This document shows, piece by piece, positions 1 through 6,785 of a stretch of 8,322 nt of DNA. Position 1 is the stretch's first letter, and each line of letters starts with the position of its first letter. The stretch is taken from contig JAQWCT010000113.1 in the NCBI GenBank assembly GCA_028705785.1, positions 1 to 8,322 on the forward strand, read 5' to 3'. Made by a program: the position numbers and the translations under genes. Source of the DNA: Sulfurospirillaceae bacterium. Its GTDB lineage: Bacteria; Campylobacterota; Campylobacteria; Campylobacterales; Sulfurospirillaceae. Below the pieces are notes generated by a model, which worked only from the letters and a program-made list of their open reading frames with translations, was not told where the DNA came from and did no database searches.

Positions 1-893
1 TTTTTATAAATAGATACATCGCAGCATCTCTTTCAACTTTGTTGATGTTTGTTCTCTTTTTTGGACCTATCGTCTACACAATTACCTCTGTTGGTGGACT
101 TGTCAACAATTTTGATCCTCAAATGATCGAAAAAGTACAAACCTATCTCAAGGCTATAGATTATACTTTACCGCCTTCTCTTGCTTTTTTACAACCACCA
201 TTAACGGACTTTATCGAGCACCTCAACATCGCCGAAATCTCCAAATCAACACTTACTTATCTAGGCTTCCTAGGTAAAAATAGCGCTGGATTTTTAAAAG
301 ACATGTTGCTTATTATCGTCTTTTTCTTCTTTGCATCGCTCAATGGCAAAGACCTTGTGGACTACACAAGAAGCGTTATGCCTATTGATGATAAAGAAAT
401 CAATCTCGTTTTTTCAGAAGTCGCCAATGTCATGAGCGTTGTGTTTTACTCCATCCTTATCAGTGCTATCTTTCAAGGGTCTCTTTTTTCTCTTATTGGA
501 ATTTATTATGGCTATGACGGTTTGCTTTTGGGTATTTTCTATGGCTTTGCTTCACTTATCCCTGTTATCGGTGGTGCATTGATGTGGATACCACTGTGCT
601 CTTATGAAATTGCGTATGGCAATACAACCTCAGCCATTATCATTGCAGTCTATTCGATAGTCGTTATTTCAATTATCGCAGATACTTTTATCAAACCACT
701 CATCATCAAATACATCAACCATAAACTGGTCAAAACACCCACCAATGTCAATGAATTACTGATATTTTTTGCTATCTTTGCAGGACTTACCACATTTGGT
801 TTTTGGGGAATGATACTCGGACCTGCCATCACTACACTCTTTATTTCGCTGCTTAAACTCTATAAACTTTTAAAAGAAAAGCGTTACATGTAA
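1..893 (+). CDS. AI-2E family transporter (PF01594), 5'-truncated by window edge
   Basis: This is a polytopic inner-membrane protein of the AI-2E/TqsA/PerM family. Known members include autoinducer-2 exporters and Na+/H+ antiporters, so the substrate cannot be assigned here. The frame is open to the left edge, and about 296 residues are visible; family members are usually near 350, so roughly the first 50 are missing. The TTG codons at 39 and 42 and the ATG at 45 sit inside the first visible membrane helix (AASLSTLLMFVLFFGP), so they are not the true start. A soluble segment follows (about residues 40-95), then helices including FLKDMLLIIVFFFFASL. The family-typical C-terminal core follows: FASLIPVIGGALMWIP, then DTFIKPLII, then FGFWGMILGPAITTLF, which carries the conserved G-P near the last helix. 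The end is a short basic tail (KEKRYM). The stop codon lies inside a TTACATGTAA palindrome. Family assignment is firm and function is open. Confidence 0.88.
   Translation, partial: FINRYIAASLSTLLMFVLFFGPIVYTITSVGGLVNNFDPQMIEKVQTYLKAIDYTLPPSLAFLQPPLTDFIEHLNIAEISKSTLTYLGFLGKNSAGFLKDMLLIIVFFFFASLNGKDLVDYTRSVMPIDDKEINLVFSEVANVMSVVFYSILISAIFQGSLFSLIGIYYGYDGLLLGIFYGFASLIPVIGGALMWIPLCSYEIAYGNTTSAIIIAVYSIVVISIIADTFIKPLIIKYINHKLVKTPTNVNELLIFFAIFAGLTTFGFWGMILGPAITTLFISLLKLYKLLKEKRYM
884..893. repeat. TTACATGTAA palindrome, copy 1
   Basis: Perfect 10-bp palindrome covering the last two codons and the stop codon of the AI-2E family gene. One of four identical copies in the window (others at 2780, 5548 and 6054). 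Function unknown. Confidence 0.8.
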
Positions 894-901
894 AGATAAA
901 T

Positions 902-946
902 GGGGATAAAAAAGTTAAAACTTTAGGACTATCCCCTTTCTTCTTT
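902..946 (+). terminator. Probable intrinsic terminator after the AI-2E family gene
   Basis: GGGGATA at 902-908 pairs with TATCCCC at 930-936. Inside it, AAAGT and ACTTT can form a second small stem. The outer stem is followed by an interrupted T-rich run (TTTCTTCTTTCT). It sits 8 bases past the stop codon. The loop is large and the T-run contains cytosines, so this is a reasonable but not perfect terminator. Confidence 0.5.
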
Positions 947-981
947 CTACTCACTCTTTAAACCTCACGGAATAGTTCTTG

Positions 982-1010
982 TATAAGACCTCTTAGTCAA
1001 ATACAAAGGA
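982..1010 (+). promoter_or_regulatory. Weak promoter candidate and ribosome binding site for the 186-aa gene
   Basis: AAAGGA at 1005-1010 lies six bases before the ATG at 1017, a good Shine-Dalgarno that supports this start. A possible -10 box TATAAG lies at 982-987, which would give a leader of about 20-25 bases. No convincing -35 box is visible, which is common in this phylum. The ribosome site is well supported and the promoter is only a candidate. Confidence 0.4.
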
Positions 1011-1016
1011 TACATC

Positions 1017-1577
1017 ATGTCAATATTGCAGTATATCAAAGAGAATGATTTAGCGTGGCAGCCGTCATTTAATGGGGATTTAGGAAATGGGTTGATTGGT
1101 TATAGAGGTGCTTTGATTGTTGAAGAGGGTAAGCAACTTTCACCTGATAGAAAACTTCCTCCAAAAATCCAAGCAAAACAAGTTTTACTGGTTGCTGATG
1201 ATTCAAAAATGACATTTTTTGCATCTGAATTAGAGAGTATTTTACATTTTGAAGCTTTTTTCGATAAATATAAAGCCTATTTTGCACCTGAAACATTGGT
1301 GATATTGTATGTGACAGATTTGGATAAAAATGGTACATTTACCTACGATGGTGTTACGATAAATGCTTACTCTTTGGATGAAAGCTCTGTTTGGAATGAA
1401 CTTTTGGATTTATCAGGATTAGACAAAGGTGAGTTGAAAAAACTTGACAACAAAAAGAAGATAGAAGTCCTTTATGAGGGGCTTTTGAGTGCAGATTGTG
1501 GTGCAAAATCAATGAACTTTGAAGAGATCTTGAGTCACAAGGGTGAAAGTTCTAAAAAAATTATGGGTGCTGTTTAA
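1017..1577 (+). CDS. Hypothetical protein, 186 aa, soluble, unrecognised
   Basis: I do not recognise this protein. It is a complete frame with a good ribosome binding site (AAAGGA, spacing six). It has no signal peptide and no membrane helix. The composition looks like a compact mixed alpha/beta cytoplasmic protein: a probable beta strand KQVLLVA (54-60) followed by DDSKMTFFASELESIL, a second strand TLVILYVTDL (93-102), a glycine-containing turn DKNGTFTYDGV, then a charged helical tail rich in Lys/Glu/Asp from about residue 125. There is one cysteine (C161, in SADCGAKS). The alternating strand-helix order could be a small Rossmann-like or receiver-like fold, but no active-site motif is visible. 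The gene seems monocistronic: a probable terminator lies before it and a convergent gene lies 15 bases after it. Base composition resembles its neighbours, and nothing suggests recent transfer. Confidence 0.8.
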   Translation: MSILQYIKENDLAWQPSFNGDLGNGLIGYRGALIVEEGKQLSPDRKLPPKIQAKQVLLVADDSKMTFFASELESILHFEAFFDKYKAYFAPETLVILYVTDLDKNGTFTYDGVTINAYSLDESSVWNELLDLSGLDKGELKKLDNKKKIEVLYEGLLSADCGAKSMNFEEILSHKGESSKKIMGAV

Positions 1578-1581
1578 GATA

Positions 1582-1608
1582 ACAAGAGGTGTTTATAGCA
1601 CCTCTTGT
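1582..1608. terminator. Hairpin between convergent genes, possible two-way terminator
   Basis: ACAAGAGGTG (1582-1591) pairs perfectly with CACCTCTTGT (1599-1608) around a 7-base loop. The hairpin fills the gap between the 186-aa gene (stop at 1577) and the leftward GTPase gene (stop at 1593-1595), and it includes the last codons of the GTPase gene. Neither side has a good T-run, so Rho-independent activity is uncertain. The 10-bp stem placed between two converging stops is the main support. Confidence 0.45.
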
Positions 1609-3617
1609 AATAACGCTTCTATCTTCCCAATCATTTTATAATGTCGCTCTTTTCTCTTTTGTAAAAAAGCTATTTTTTCATCTTTAAGTGTGGCAAATTT
1701 TTCGATGAGTCTATCGTAATCTTTGCTTAAAAAAGTGCGATTAGTATTCATCATGTTTTCAAGCTCATAGAGATGAAAACTGGTGCGAAGTCGCTCTTTG
1801 ATTTCGTCAAGTTTGGGTTGATAAAGTGTAAATTTCGTAGGATTTTCTTCGTAAAGTTGAAGGGATTTTTCTATCTTGTTTTCCAAAAATGCAACACATA
1901 CTTCAGTAGCATTTTGGTAGTTAAAGCTCACCGCACTAGAGAGATGGTTAAACTCAGAGCTGATTTTTGCGTAGGAGTCTGCTATCTCATCGCTAAAAGG
2001 TTTGAGGATATTTTCATACGCTTTAGAAGCAAATTTTCGGATATTGGCAAACTCAATATCAGAGTGAATGTCATCACTTTTACGAATCATCTCATACGGT
2101 GTTTGCCACTTTAAAATGCGTTTTTCAAGGGCAACATACACTGCTTTGTTGTTTTCATTGACCTCATTTTGGATGAGCATGAGGTTTTTAACATACTGTT
2201 TAAACATCTTCCCAATCAAATTTTCTTCATAAAAAAGTGTTTTATAGATTTGGTCAGCATTGATTTTGGGAGCTTGATATTCAAAAGGGAGATAGTCTAT
2301 CTTTTTGATAATCATGCCATGCATTTGTGCCTCATAGCGAACACGCTTTTGTGTGGCTATCTGGTTATAAATGGCATCCGCAATGGTGTCTATAATCTGC
2401 TCTATCCGCATAAAAGCACTTTTGAGATCATTTGAAAACTTGAGTTTGAGTTGTGAAAACTTCTCTTTTTCTTCAACTTCAAACTGGGTAATTTCACCCA
2501 AAAGCTCATCATAAATCGCATTAAAAAGGGTATGCTGTGCTATCAATTTTGAAGCGATATTTTTAATCTCTTTTTTGATGGCAAAGTCTTTGGACTCATT
2601 TGCTTTTGGCTGAATCTGTGTTTGGATAAAAGAGAGTACTTTGTCAATATTAGAATCTTCGAGCAACGAAATATTGGCACTTAAATCACTTTGTAAAATA
2701 GTCTTTAGGTCGATTTGATACGCTTCAAATTGTGATTTGATAGCTTCAAAATCAATCGTTCCAGAGGTGTTTTCAAGCCTTACATGTAAAGATTTTAAAA
2801 AGGTTTCCAAACACGCTTGTATCAAGACTTTTTTATCGTGACTTCGTGATTCTAACGCTTGCATCGCTGAGATGGGGATGACATCGCTGAAAAACTCTCC
2901 AAACGCTTCTTTGATATACTCGGTCGTTTGTTCTATTTGCTGTGGTGTAAATTTATCTTTTTGGTTGAGTACACACAAAGACTTGTTTTGGTACTCGCCT
3001 AAATAGTTTTCCAATACTTCAAGCTCACTTTTCTTTCCTGCATTATCAATGAGAGTCAACCAGATAATACCATCGACTTCTTTGAGCACACGCGAGGTTG
3101 TCTCCGTGTCACTATGCGCTTGAGAATTAAGCCCTGGTGTATCTACAAAAACGACATCTTTTAAGATATCCAAGGGCGCATAAAGCGTAAGATAAGCGAT
3201 GTCTTCAACAAATTCCCTCTGGTCTGTAAAATGGGAGATATTGCTGATATCATGATACTCATCTCGACCATCAAGATAACGAACTTTGATTTTAAACTCT
3301 TGCCCATAACGAATATAATTGACTTTTGAAGTCACAGGTGTAATGCCCGTTGGAAGAATATTTTTGGCTAAAAGCGCATTAAGGAAGGTGGATTTTCCAC
3401 TTGAGAATTGCCCTGTAATGGCAACTTTCATCGGCTCTTCCGCACGCCTTTGGAGTTTATCAAGTGCGATTTTAAGTTGCACAGAGGGAGAGAATTTTTC
3501 GTCCAATAAAAAATATTGCGTTTTTTTCAAAGTGCCTATCAAACTCTCATCAAACTTGGGAACAACTTTGAGAAAATGATGTTTATAATCCTCTATAAAA
3601 GATTCTAGTAGTGTCAT
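1593..3617 (-). CDS. Dynamin-like GTPase, second of a pair (C. jejuni Cj0412/DLP2-like)
   Basis: This is a large GTPase of the bacterial dynamin-like family, 674 aa, expected to bind and remodel or tether the cytoplasmic membrane. The GTPase domain occupies about residues 63-270: P-loop GQFSSGKST (69-77), switch I threonines in GITPVTS (91-97), DTPG (159-162), a G4-like NQKD (218-221) and ISA (249-251). The G4 element departs from the usual [N/T]KxD because Gln replaces Lys. The rest is long, charged and helical, as expected of the neck and trunk bundles, with a more hydrophobic tip-like stretch around 440-482 (DYLPFEYQAP to YVKNLMLIQ). There is no classical transmembrane helix. The ATG overlaps the upstream GTPase stop as ATGA, so the two products are probably made together. 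Order, size relation and the frd neighbourhood match the C. jejuni pair Cj0411/Cj0412 as I remember it; the orthology is inference. Confidence 0.88.
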   Translation of the reverse strand: MTLLESFIEDYKHHFLKVVPKFDESLIGTLKKTQYFLLDEKFSPSVQLKIALDKLQRRAEEPMKVAITGQFSSGKSTFLNALLAKNILPTGITPVTSKVNYIRYGQEFKIKVRYLDGRDEYHDISNISHFTDQREFVEDIAYLTLYAPLDILKDVVFVDTPGLNSQAHSDTETTSRVLKEVDGIIWLTLIDNAGKKSELEVLENYLGEYQNKSLCVLNQKDKFTPQQIEQTTEYIKEAFGEFFSDVIPISAMQALESRSHDKKVLIQACLETFLKSLHVRLENTSGTIDFEAIKSQFEAYQIDLKTILQSDLSANISLLEDSNIDKVLSFIQTQIQPKANESKDFAIKKEIKNIASKLIAQHTLFNAIYDELLGEITQFEVEEKEKFSQLKLKFSNDLKSAFMRIEQIIDTIADAIYNQIATQKRVRYEAQMHGMIIKKIDYLPFEYQAPKINADQIYKTLFYEENLIGKMFKQYVKNLMLIQNEVNENNKAVYVALEKRILKWQTPYEMIRKSDDIHSDIEFANIRKFASKAYENILKPFSDEIADSYAKISSEFNHLSSAVSFNYQNATEVCVAFLENKIEKSLQLYEENPTKFTLYQPKLDEIKERLRTSFHLYELENMMNTNRTFLSKDYDRLIEKFATLKDEKIAFLQKRKERHYKMIGKIEALLQEVL
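2780..2789. repeat. TTACATGTAA palindrome, copy 2
   Basis: Perfect 10-bp palindrome inside the second GTPase gene, where it is read as Leu-His-Val within SLHVR (residues 276-280). It shares CCTTACATGTAA with copy 4 and TTACATGTAAAG with copy 1. Confidence 0.8.
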
Positions 3618-5965
3618 CTTATACTTCCTTGCACACCTAAATCTTTAAAAACCGATGAAAATACAGTGTCTTTTTCTTCCAACTCGCTTAATCGTTCATG
3701 GCGAGTACTACTTTGTTCATGCATAATGGTCATCGCTTTTTTGAGAACTTCTTCTTTGCTATTCATACGCTCTTCAATCAAATGAGCAGGAGCTTCACAC
3801 ATATCAGTAAACTCTTTTAATAGCCCTTGATTTATCATCGAAATTTTTTCCATCATCTTCTCTCTAAGAGTCAACAGCTCTGTCTCAAAAAGGGTATCAA
3901 GCGTTAAAGAGAGTGCATTTTGCTCACTTTTTCCCAGCTTTTTGATGGCTTCATTGGCACTTGTTATTAAAATAGTATTATTTTTAAAGACCAACAATGA
4001 CCCTAACTGCGTTTCGCAAAATGTTTTGGCATCAAAGCTATGGGTAAGTGCTTCTGTTTTAAAATCTCCATATTGAACACTCAAATGCTCTAGTATATTT
4101 TGCATCTTTTTTTGAAACTCATAGCGATAATCACGCACCATATCAATGAGCCCATCCTTGATGCCACTTTCTATCATATAGCTTATGCGTTCTTCTTTGG
4201 GGGCTCGTTTATGTTTTGAAAATTCATAGATAGCATCTTCTAGCACTCTTCGCTTGAGAAGATTTTTCAGTGCATCCATCTTTTGGTTTGCAAATTTTTC
4301 TAAAGTGATAAAGTAGTGTTCCATCTCTTGCGTACTTTGGACAATGCTCATCCCAATGCGCACCAAAAATGCTTCGATAGCCTCTTTTTCTTGTCTATGT
4401 GCTTGAATCTCTTTTTCTAAATCTTCACTTGAAATGCTAAGAAGTCTTTTTTCTTCATGGAACATATGCTCCAAAGCCGTCGCAATTCGCTCTATCTCTT
4501 TTTGATTGGCATTGATGATAAGTTTGGCTTTTTGACTTTGTTCTCCAAAGAGTACCTCTTCCAAATAGCGCTCAAGTGCAGGTAAGCCTGTTTTTTCAAA
4601 ATCATATCCTAAGGCTAATGCCTCAGCCTCGCGACTAGTTTTATGCATAAGTGCCAGTTTCCCAGCCATAGGAATAAACGCAATCTTGGCGATAATCTCA
4701 TCTAGTTTTGCATCTTTATTGTGTTCACTGAGTCGTGCTTTAATACTTTCTTTCGTATACGCGATAACTTCTTGAAGCTCTTTTTCTTTAATAGCATCAA
4801 TGCGGGTAATGACAATCAGTAGTTGTGCAACATTGCGATACAACAAAGCATCAATGATAAAATCAATATCTTTTTTAGTCGCAGCTTGTGCCGCATTCAT
4901 AAGGTGAATAAGTAAATCACATCCCACCAAATACTCTAGCGTTATCTCTTCTCTTTGAATAACAGGGTCATCAAGACCAGGAGTATCAACAATTTGAACG
5001 CCATCTTGGACAAATTTGAGGTCAGTGTAAAGCGTCACTTGTTTGACGAGGTTGCATTTTTTATCCGAGTGTTTTGCGGAAGTATAAAGACTCAAATCTT
5101 CTATGGCAATGCGTTCTTTTTTCCCCTCATCACTTACAAAGGAGCTTAAAGATGTGCCAAAATGTTCTTGTGTTTCTTTGACAAACGCTTCCATACCTTT
5201 GAGACTTAAAGCACTTTCTTCTATCTTTTGCCACTCTTTAGTACGCCAAAAATCAACCTCGGCAAAAGGCTCTTTGGCATATTTTATCACGGTAAGATTA
5301 GCCGTTTCTGGGATAACCGCTGCCCCTAAAACCGCTTGACCCAAAAGTGCATTGAGCATAGTCGACTTTCCAGCATTCATGACTCCTGTGACACCAATGG
5401 AAAAACTTTGATGGTCAAGTTTTGTGAGAATGGCTTTTAACTGCTCATCGGTGGAGGTGTTTTCAACGATACTGCAAAGATTTTCAATACATGCAAAAAG
5501 TCTATTTTTTGCTGTTTTATAAAAGTTTTCTCCGATTTGCGCTTGGGTTACATGTAAGCTTTTTTGAGGTACTTTTTTCTCTACAATCAGCGAGATTAAA
5601 CTCATCAATCGCCTGCTAAGATCATACGAGATGATCTCTTCTTTGCGTAAAAGCTCTAGTCGTTTAGTGATAGTTGCATTAATCGTTTGATTGCCCAGTT
5701 CAATGAGATAGGCGAGGATGGCATGTTGCACTTTTTGGACATTTTCTTTGTTAAAAGGCATGGTGTTAAAAAGTCCTCTAAACATCGCTTTGGATGTAGA
5801 AAGTTGTTCTATTTGAGATAAATTGTGAGAATTGATAATGAGTAAAATAGCAACGCTATCACCAAAATGTTCATCCAATTCCAAAGGAAGTTGTCCATCA
5901 TTTGTTGCTTGCTGTTCGTGTTTTTCACCCCAAACAAGCAAAAAAAAGTCATTTATAATCTGCAT
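3614..5965 (-). CDS. Dynamin-like GTPase, first of a pair (C. jejuni Cj0411/DLP1-like)
   Basis: This is a 783-aa bacterial dynamin-like GTPase, cytoplasmic and probably membrane-associated. It has an N-terminal region of about 180 residues before the GTPase domain, which its partner lacks. That region is at first acidic and moderately hydrophobic (FGDSVAILLIINSHN, 34-48), then helical. The GTPase domain covers about 185-440: P-loop GVMNAGKST (194-202), switch I threonines in PETANLT (219-225), DTPG (327-330), TRID (387-390, a variant of [N/T]KxD) and a G5-like PMAG (432-435). The C-terminal part (about 475-783) is rich in Lys/Glu and predicted helical bundle, with a candidate tip at LGSLLVFKNNTILITSA (654-670). 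There is no classical membrane helix. The start at 5965 has only a weak AAAGA ribosome site, but a strong promoter lies just upstream. It is the first gene of the two-GTPase operon and lies directly downstream of frdB. In C. jejuni the equivalent pair forms a heterotypic membrane-tethering assembly; the same role here is inference. Confidence 0.88.
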   Translation of the reverse strand: MQIINDFFLLVWGEKHEQQATNDGQLPLELDEHFGDSVAILLIINSHNLSQIEQLSTSKAMFRGLFNTMPFNKENVQKVQHAILAYLIELGNQTINATITKRLELLRKEEIISYDLSRRLMSLISLIVEKKVPQKSLHVTQAQIGENFYKTAKNRLFACIENLCSIVENTSTDEQLKAILTKLDHQSFSIGVTGVMNAGKSTMLNALLGQAVLGAAVIPETANLTVIKYAKEPFAEVDFWRTKEWQKIEESALSLKGMEAFVKETQEHFGTSLSSFVSDEGKKERIAIEDLSLYTSAKHSDKKCNLVKQVTLYTDLKFVQDGVQIVDTPGLDDPVIQREEITLEYLVGCDLLIHLMNAAQAATKKDIDFIIDALLYRNVAQLLIVITRIDAIKEKELQEVIAYTKESIKARLSEHNKDAKLDEIIAKIAFIPMAGKLALMHKTSREAEALALGYDFEKTGLPALERYLEEVLFGEQSQKAKLIINANQKEIERIATALEHMFHEEKRLLSISSEDLEKEIQAHRQEKEAIEAFLVRIGMSIVQSTQEMEHYFITLEKFANQKMDALKNLLKRRVLEDAIYEFSKHKRAPKEERISYMIESGIKDGLIDMVRDYRYEFQKKMQNILEHLSVQYGDFKTEALTHSFDAKTFCETQLGSLLVFKNNTILITSANEAIKKLGKSEQNALSLTLDTLFETELLTLREKMMEKISMINQGLLKEFTDMCEAPAHLIEERMNSKEEVLKKAMTIMHEQSSTRHERLSELEEKDTVFSSVFKDLGVQGSIR
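3624..3630 (-). promoter_or_regulatory. Ribosome binding site of the second GTPase gene
   Basis: On the minus strand AAGGAAG lies six bases before the ATG at 3617, inside the last codons of the upstream GTPase gene. It fixes the start and shows that translation of the second gene is coupled to the first through the ATGA overlap. Confidence 0.7.
5548..5557. repeat. TTACATGTAA palindrome, copy 3
   Basis: Perfect 10-bp palindrome inside the first GTPase gene, just before its GTPase domain. It is read in the same frame as copy 2, as Leu-His-Val within SLHVT (residues 136-140). Confidence 0.8.
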
Positions 5966-5988
5966 ACATCATCTTTGATTTTTTTTTG

Positions 5989-5997
5989 ATTATACCA
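5989..5997 (-). promoter_or_regulatory. Extended -10 promoter of the GTPase operon
   Basis: The minus strand carries TGGTATAAT, a perfect -10 hexamer (5994-5989) with the TG of an extended -10. No good -35 box stands 17 bases upstream, where the sequence is simply AT-rich, as usual for sigma70 promoters of this phylum. The start point would fall near 5982, in an A9 tract, giving a leader of under 20 bases before the ATG at 5965. It lies downstream of the frdB terminator, so the GTPase operon can be transcribed independently of frd. Confidence 0.65.
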
Positions 5998-6023
5998 AGA
6001 GTTATTATAAGTAAAATTGAAGT

Positions 6024-6057
6024 AAAAAAGTTAAGTAAGGGTGTCAAGCACCCTTAC
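6024..6057 (-). terminator. Intrinsic terminator of the frd operon
   Basis: A perfect 9-bp stem, GTAAGGGTG (6035-6043) with CACCCTTAC (6049-6057), encloses a 5-base loop. On the minus strand it is followed by TTAACTTTTTTAC, a good T-run. It lies 9 bases past the frdB stop. This is the strongest terminator in the window, and it implies that frdB is the last gene of the frd operon. The outer four bases of one arm are shared with the TTACATGTAA palindrome at 6054-6063. Confidence 0.85.
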
Positions 6058-6063
6058 ATGTAA
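6054..6063. repeat. TTACATGTAA palindrome, copy 4
   Basis: Perfect palindrome between the frdB stop and its terminator, extendable to 14 bases (CCTTACATGTAAGG, 6052-6065). It overlaps one arm of the terminator stem, so the two structures cannot both form fully. Confidence 0.8.
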
Positions 6064-6065
6064 GG

Positions 6066-6785
6066 CTATCTTAGAGCTACGAGTTTTCTTCTCATATAGG
6101 CTATTTTTGATTGAAGTGGTAAGTGTTTTGGACAGTTGTCTTCACACGCTACTAAACTCATACATCCAAAAATTCCATCATCATCACCAACGAGTTCATA
6201 ATAATCTTCATCCGTTCTATTATCATGTGGATCCATCGCAAATCTTGCTACACGGTTTAGACCAACGGCTCCGATAAAGTTAGGGCGCATCAATTTTGTA
6301 CCACATGCCGCAACACAGATACCGCACTCAATACAACGATCGAGCTCAAATGTCTCATTGGCAAGTTCTGGCTCCATTGGTGCTTCAAGCTTTGCAATAT
6401 CTACTGTATGGTTAGTATGAATCCAGCTCTCTACTCTCTTACTCATCTCGTTCATCCAGTTACCTGTATCGACTGAAAGGTCTTTGAGTAACTTAAACGC
6501 AGGAAGAGGCATCAACTGCAAGACGCCATCTGGGAAGTTTTTAGTCAGCGTTCTACAAGCAAGTTGTGGCTTTCCATTGACCATCATTCCACAACTTCCA
6601 CAAATTCCCGCACGACATACAAAGTCAAAAGAAAGGTCAGCATCCATTGTTTCGCGGATTTTTGTCAATGCAATAAAAAGCGTCATACCATCAGTTTCTT
6701 CGAGTTTATACTCCGCAAAATGTGCTTTAGACAGTTTTGATTGTGGGTTATATTTCATTGCCCTTATGGTTATAGTTCTACTCAT
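6066..6785 (-). CDS. frdB: Fumarate reductase iron-sulfur subunit
   Basis: FrdB carries electrons from the membrane cytochrome b subunit to the FrdA flavin during fumarate respiration, on the cytoplasmic face of the inner membrane. It is 239 aa, the same length as the Wolinella succinogenes protein as I recall it. The N-terminal ferredoxin-like domain holds the [2Fe-2S] ligands C57, C62, C65 and C77 (CRAGICGSC...ACRTL). The C-terminal domain holds C151, C154, C157 and C218 for [4Fe-4S] and C161, C208 and C214 for [3Fe-4S], assigned by the usual family pattern. The conserved segments FKLLKDLSVDTGNW, PHDNRTDEDYYEL and LPLQSKIAYMRRK are typical of the epsilonproteobacterial enzyme. The ATG overlaps the frdA stop (ATGA). 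A terminator follows, so no downstream membrane subunit belongs to the operon. The frdCAB-type order points to quinol:fumarate reductase rather than the periplasmic methylmenaquinol type. Confidence 0.97.
   Translation of the reverse strand: MSRTITIRAMKYNPQSKLSKAHFAEYKLEETDGMTLFIALTKIRETMDADLSFDFVCRAGICGSCGMMVNGKPQLACRTLTKNFPDGVLQLMPLPAFKLLKDLSVDTGNWMNEMSKRVESWIHTNHTVDIAKLEAPMEPELANETFELDRCIECGICVAACGTKLMRPNFIGAVGLNRVARFAMDPHDNRTDEDYYELVGDDDGIFGCMSLVACEDNCPKHLPLQSKIAYMRRKLVALR

Noticed and set aside
39..47. TTG/ATG codons as the start of the AI-2E family gene
   Set aside because: They lie inside a membrane helix, and the frame stays open, with family-like sequence, to the left edge of the window. 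The gene is truncated, not short.
5103..5339. Rightward open frame opposite the first GTPase gene
   Set aside because: It is antisense to the P-loop region of a well-supported gene, has no ribosome site of note and no recognisable protein. The same applies to the frames at 1773-2114, 2169-2435, 3319-3579, 4955-5149, 6041-6277 and 6484-6813.
1593..5965. The two GTPases as a phage-defence or mobile-element cargo
   Set aside because: Dynamin-like proteins occur in some defence contexts, but base composition matches the neighbours, no mobile genes or repeats flank the pair, and the position beside frd matches the chromosomal arrangement known from C. jejuni.
5979..5987. A9 tract upstream of the first GTPase gene as a phase-variation switch
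   Set aside because: Contingency loci in this phylum are usually longer G/C tracts. A nine-base A run in AT-rich leader DNA is not unusual, and it does not sit between -10 and -35 boxes.
6066..6785. Succinate dehydrogenase or methylmenaquinol:fumarate reductase instead of quinol:fumarate reductase
   Set aside because: FrdB length, the close resemblance to Wolinella FrdB, and the terminator directly after frdB (no downstream membrane subunit) fit the frdCAB type. FrdA lacks its N-terminus here, so a Tat signal could not be checked directly.
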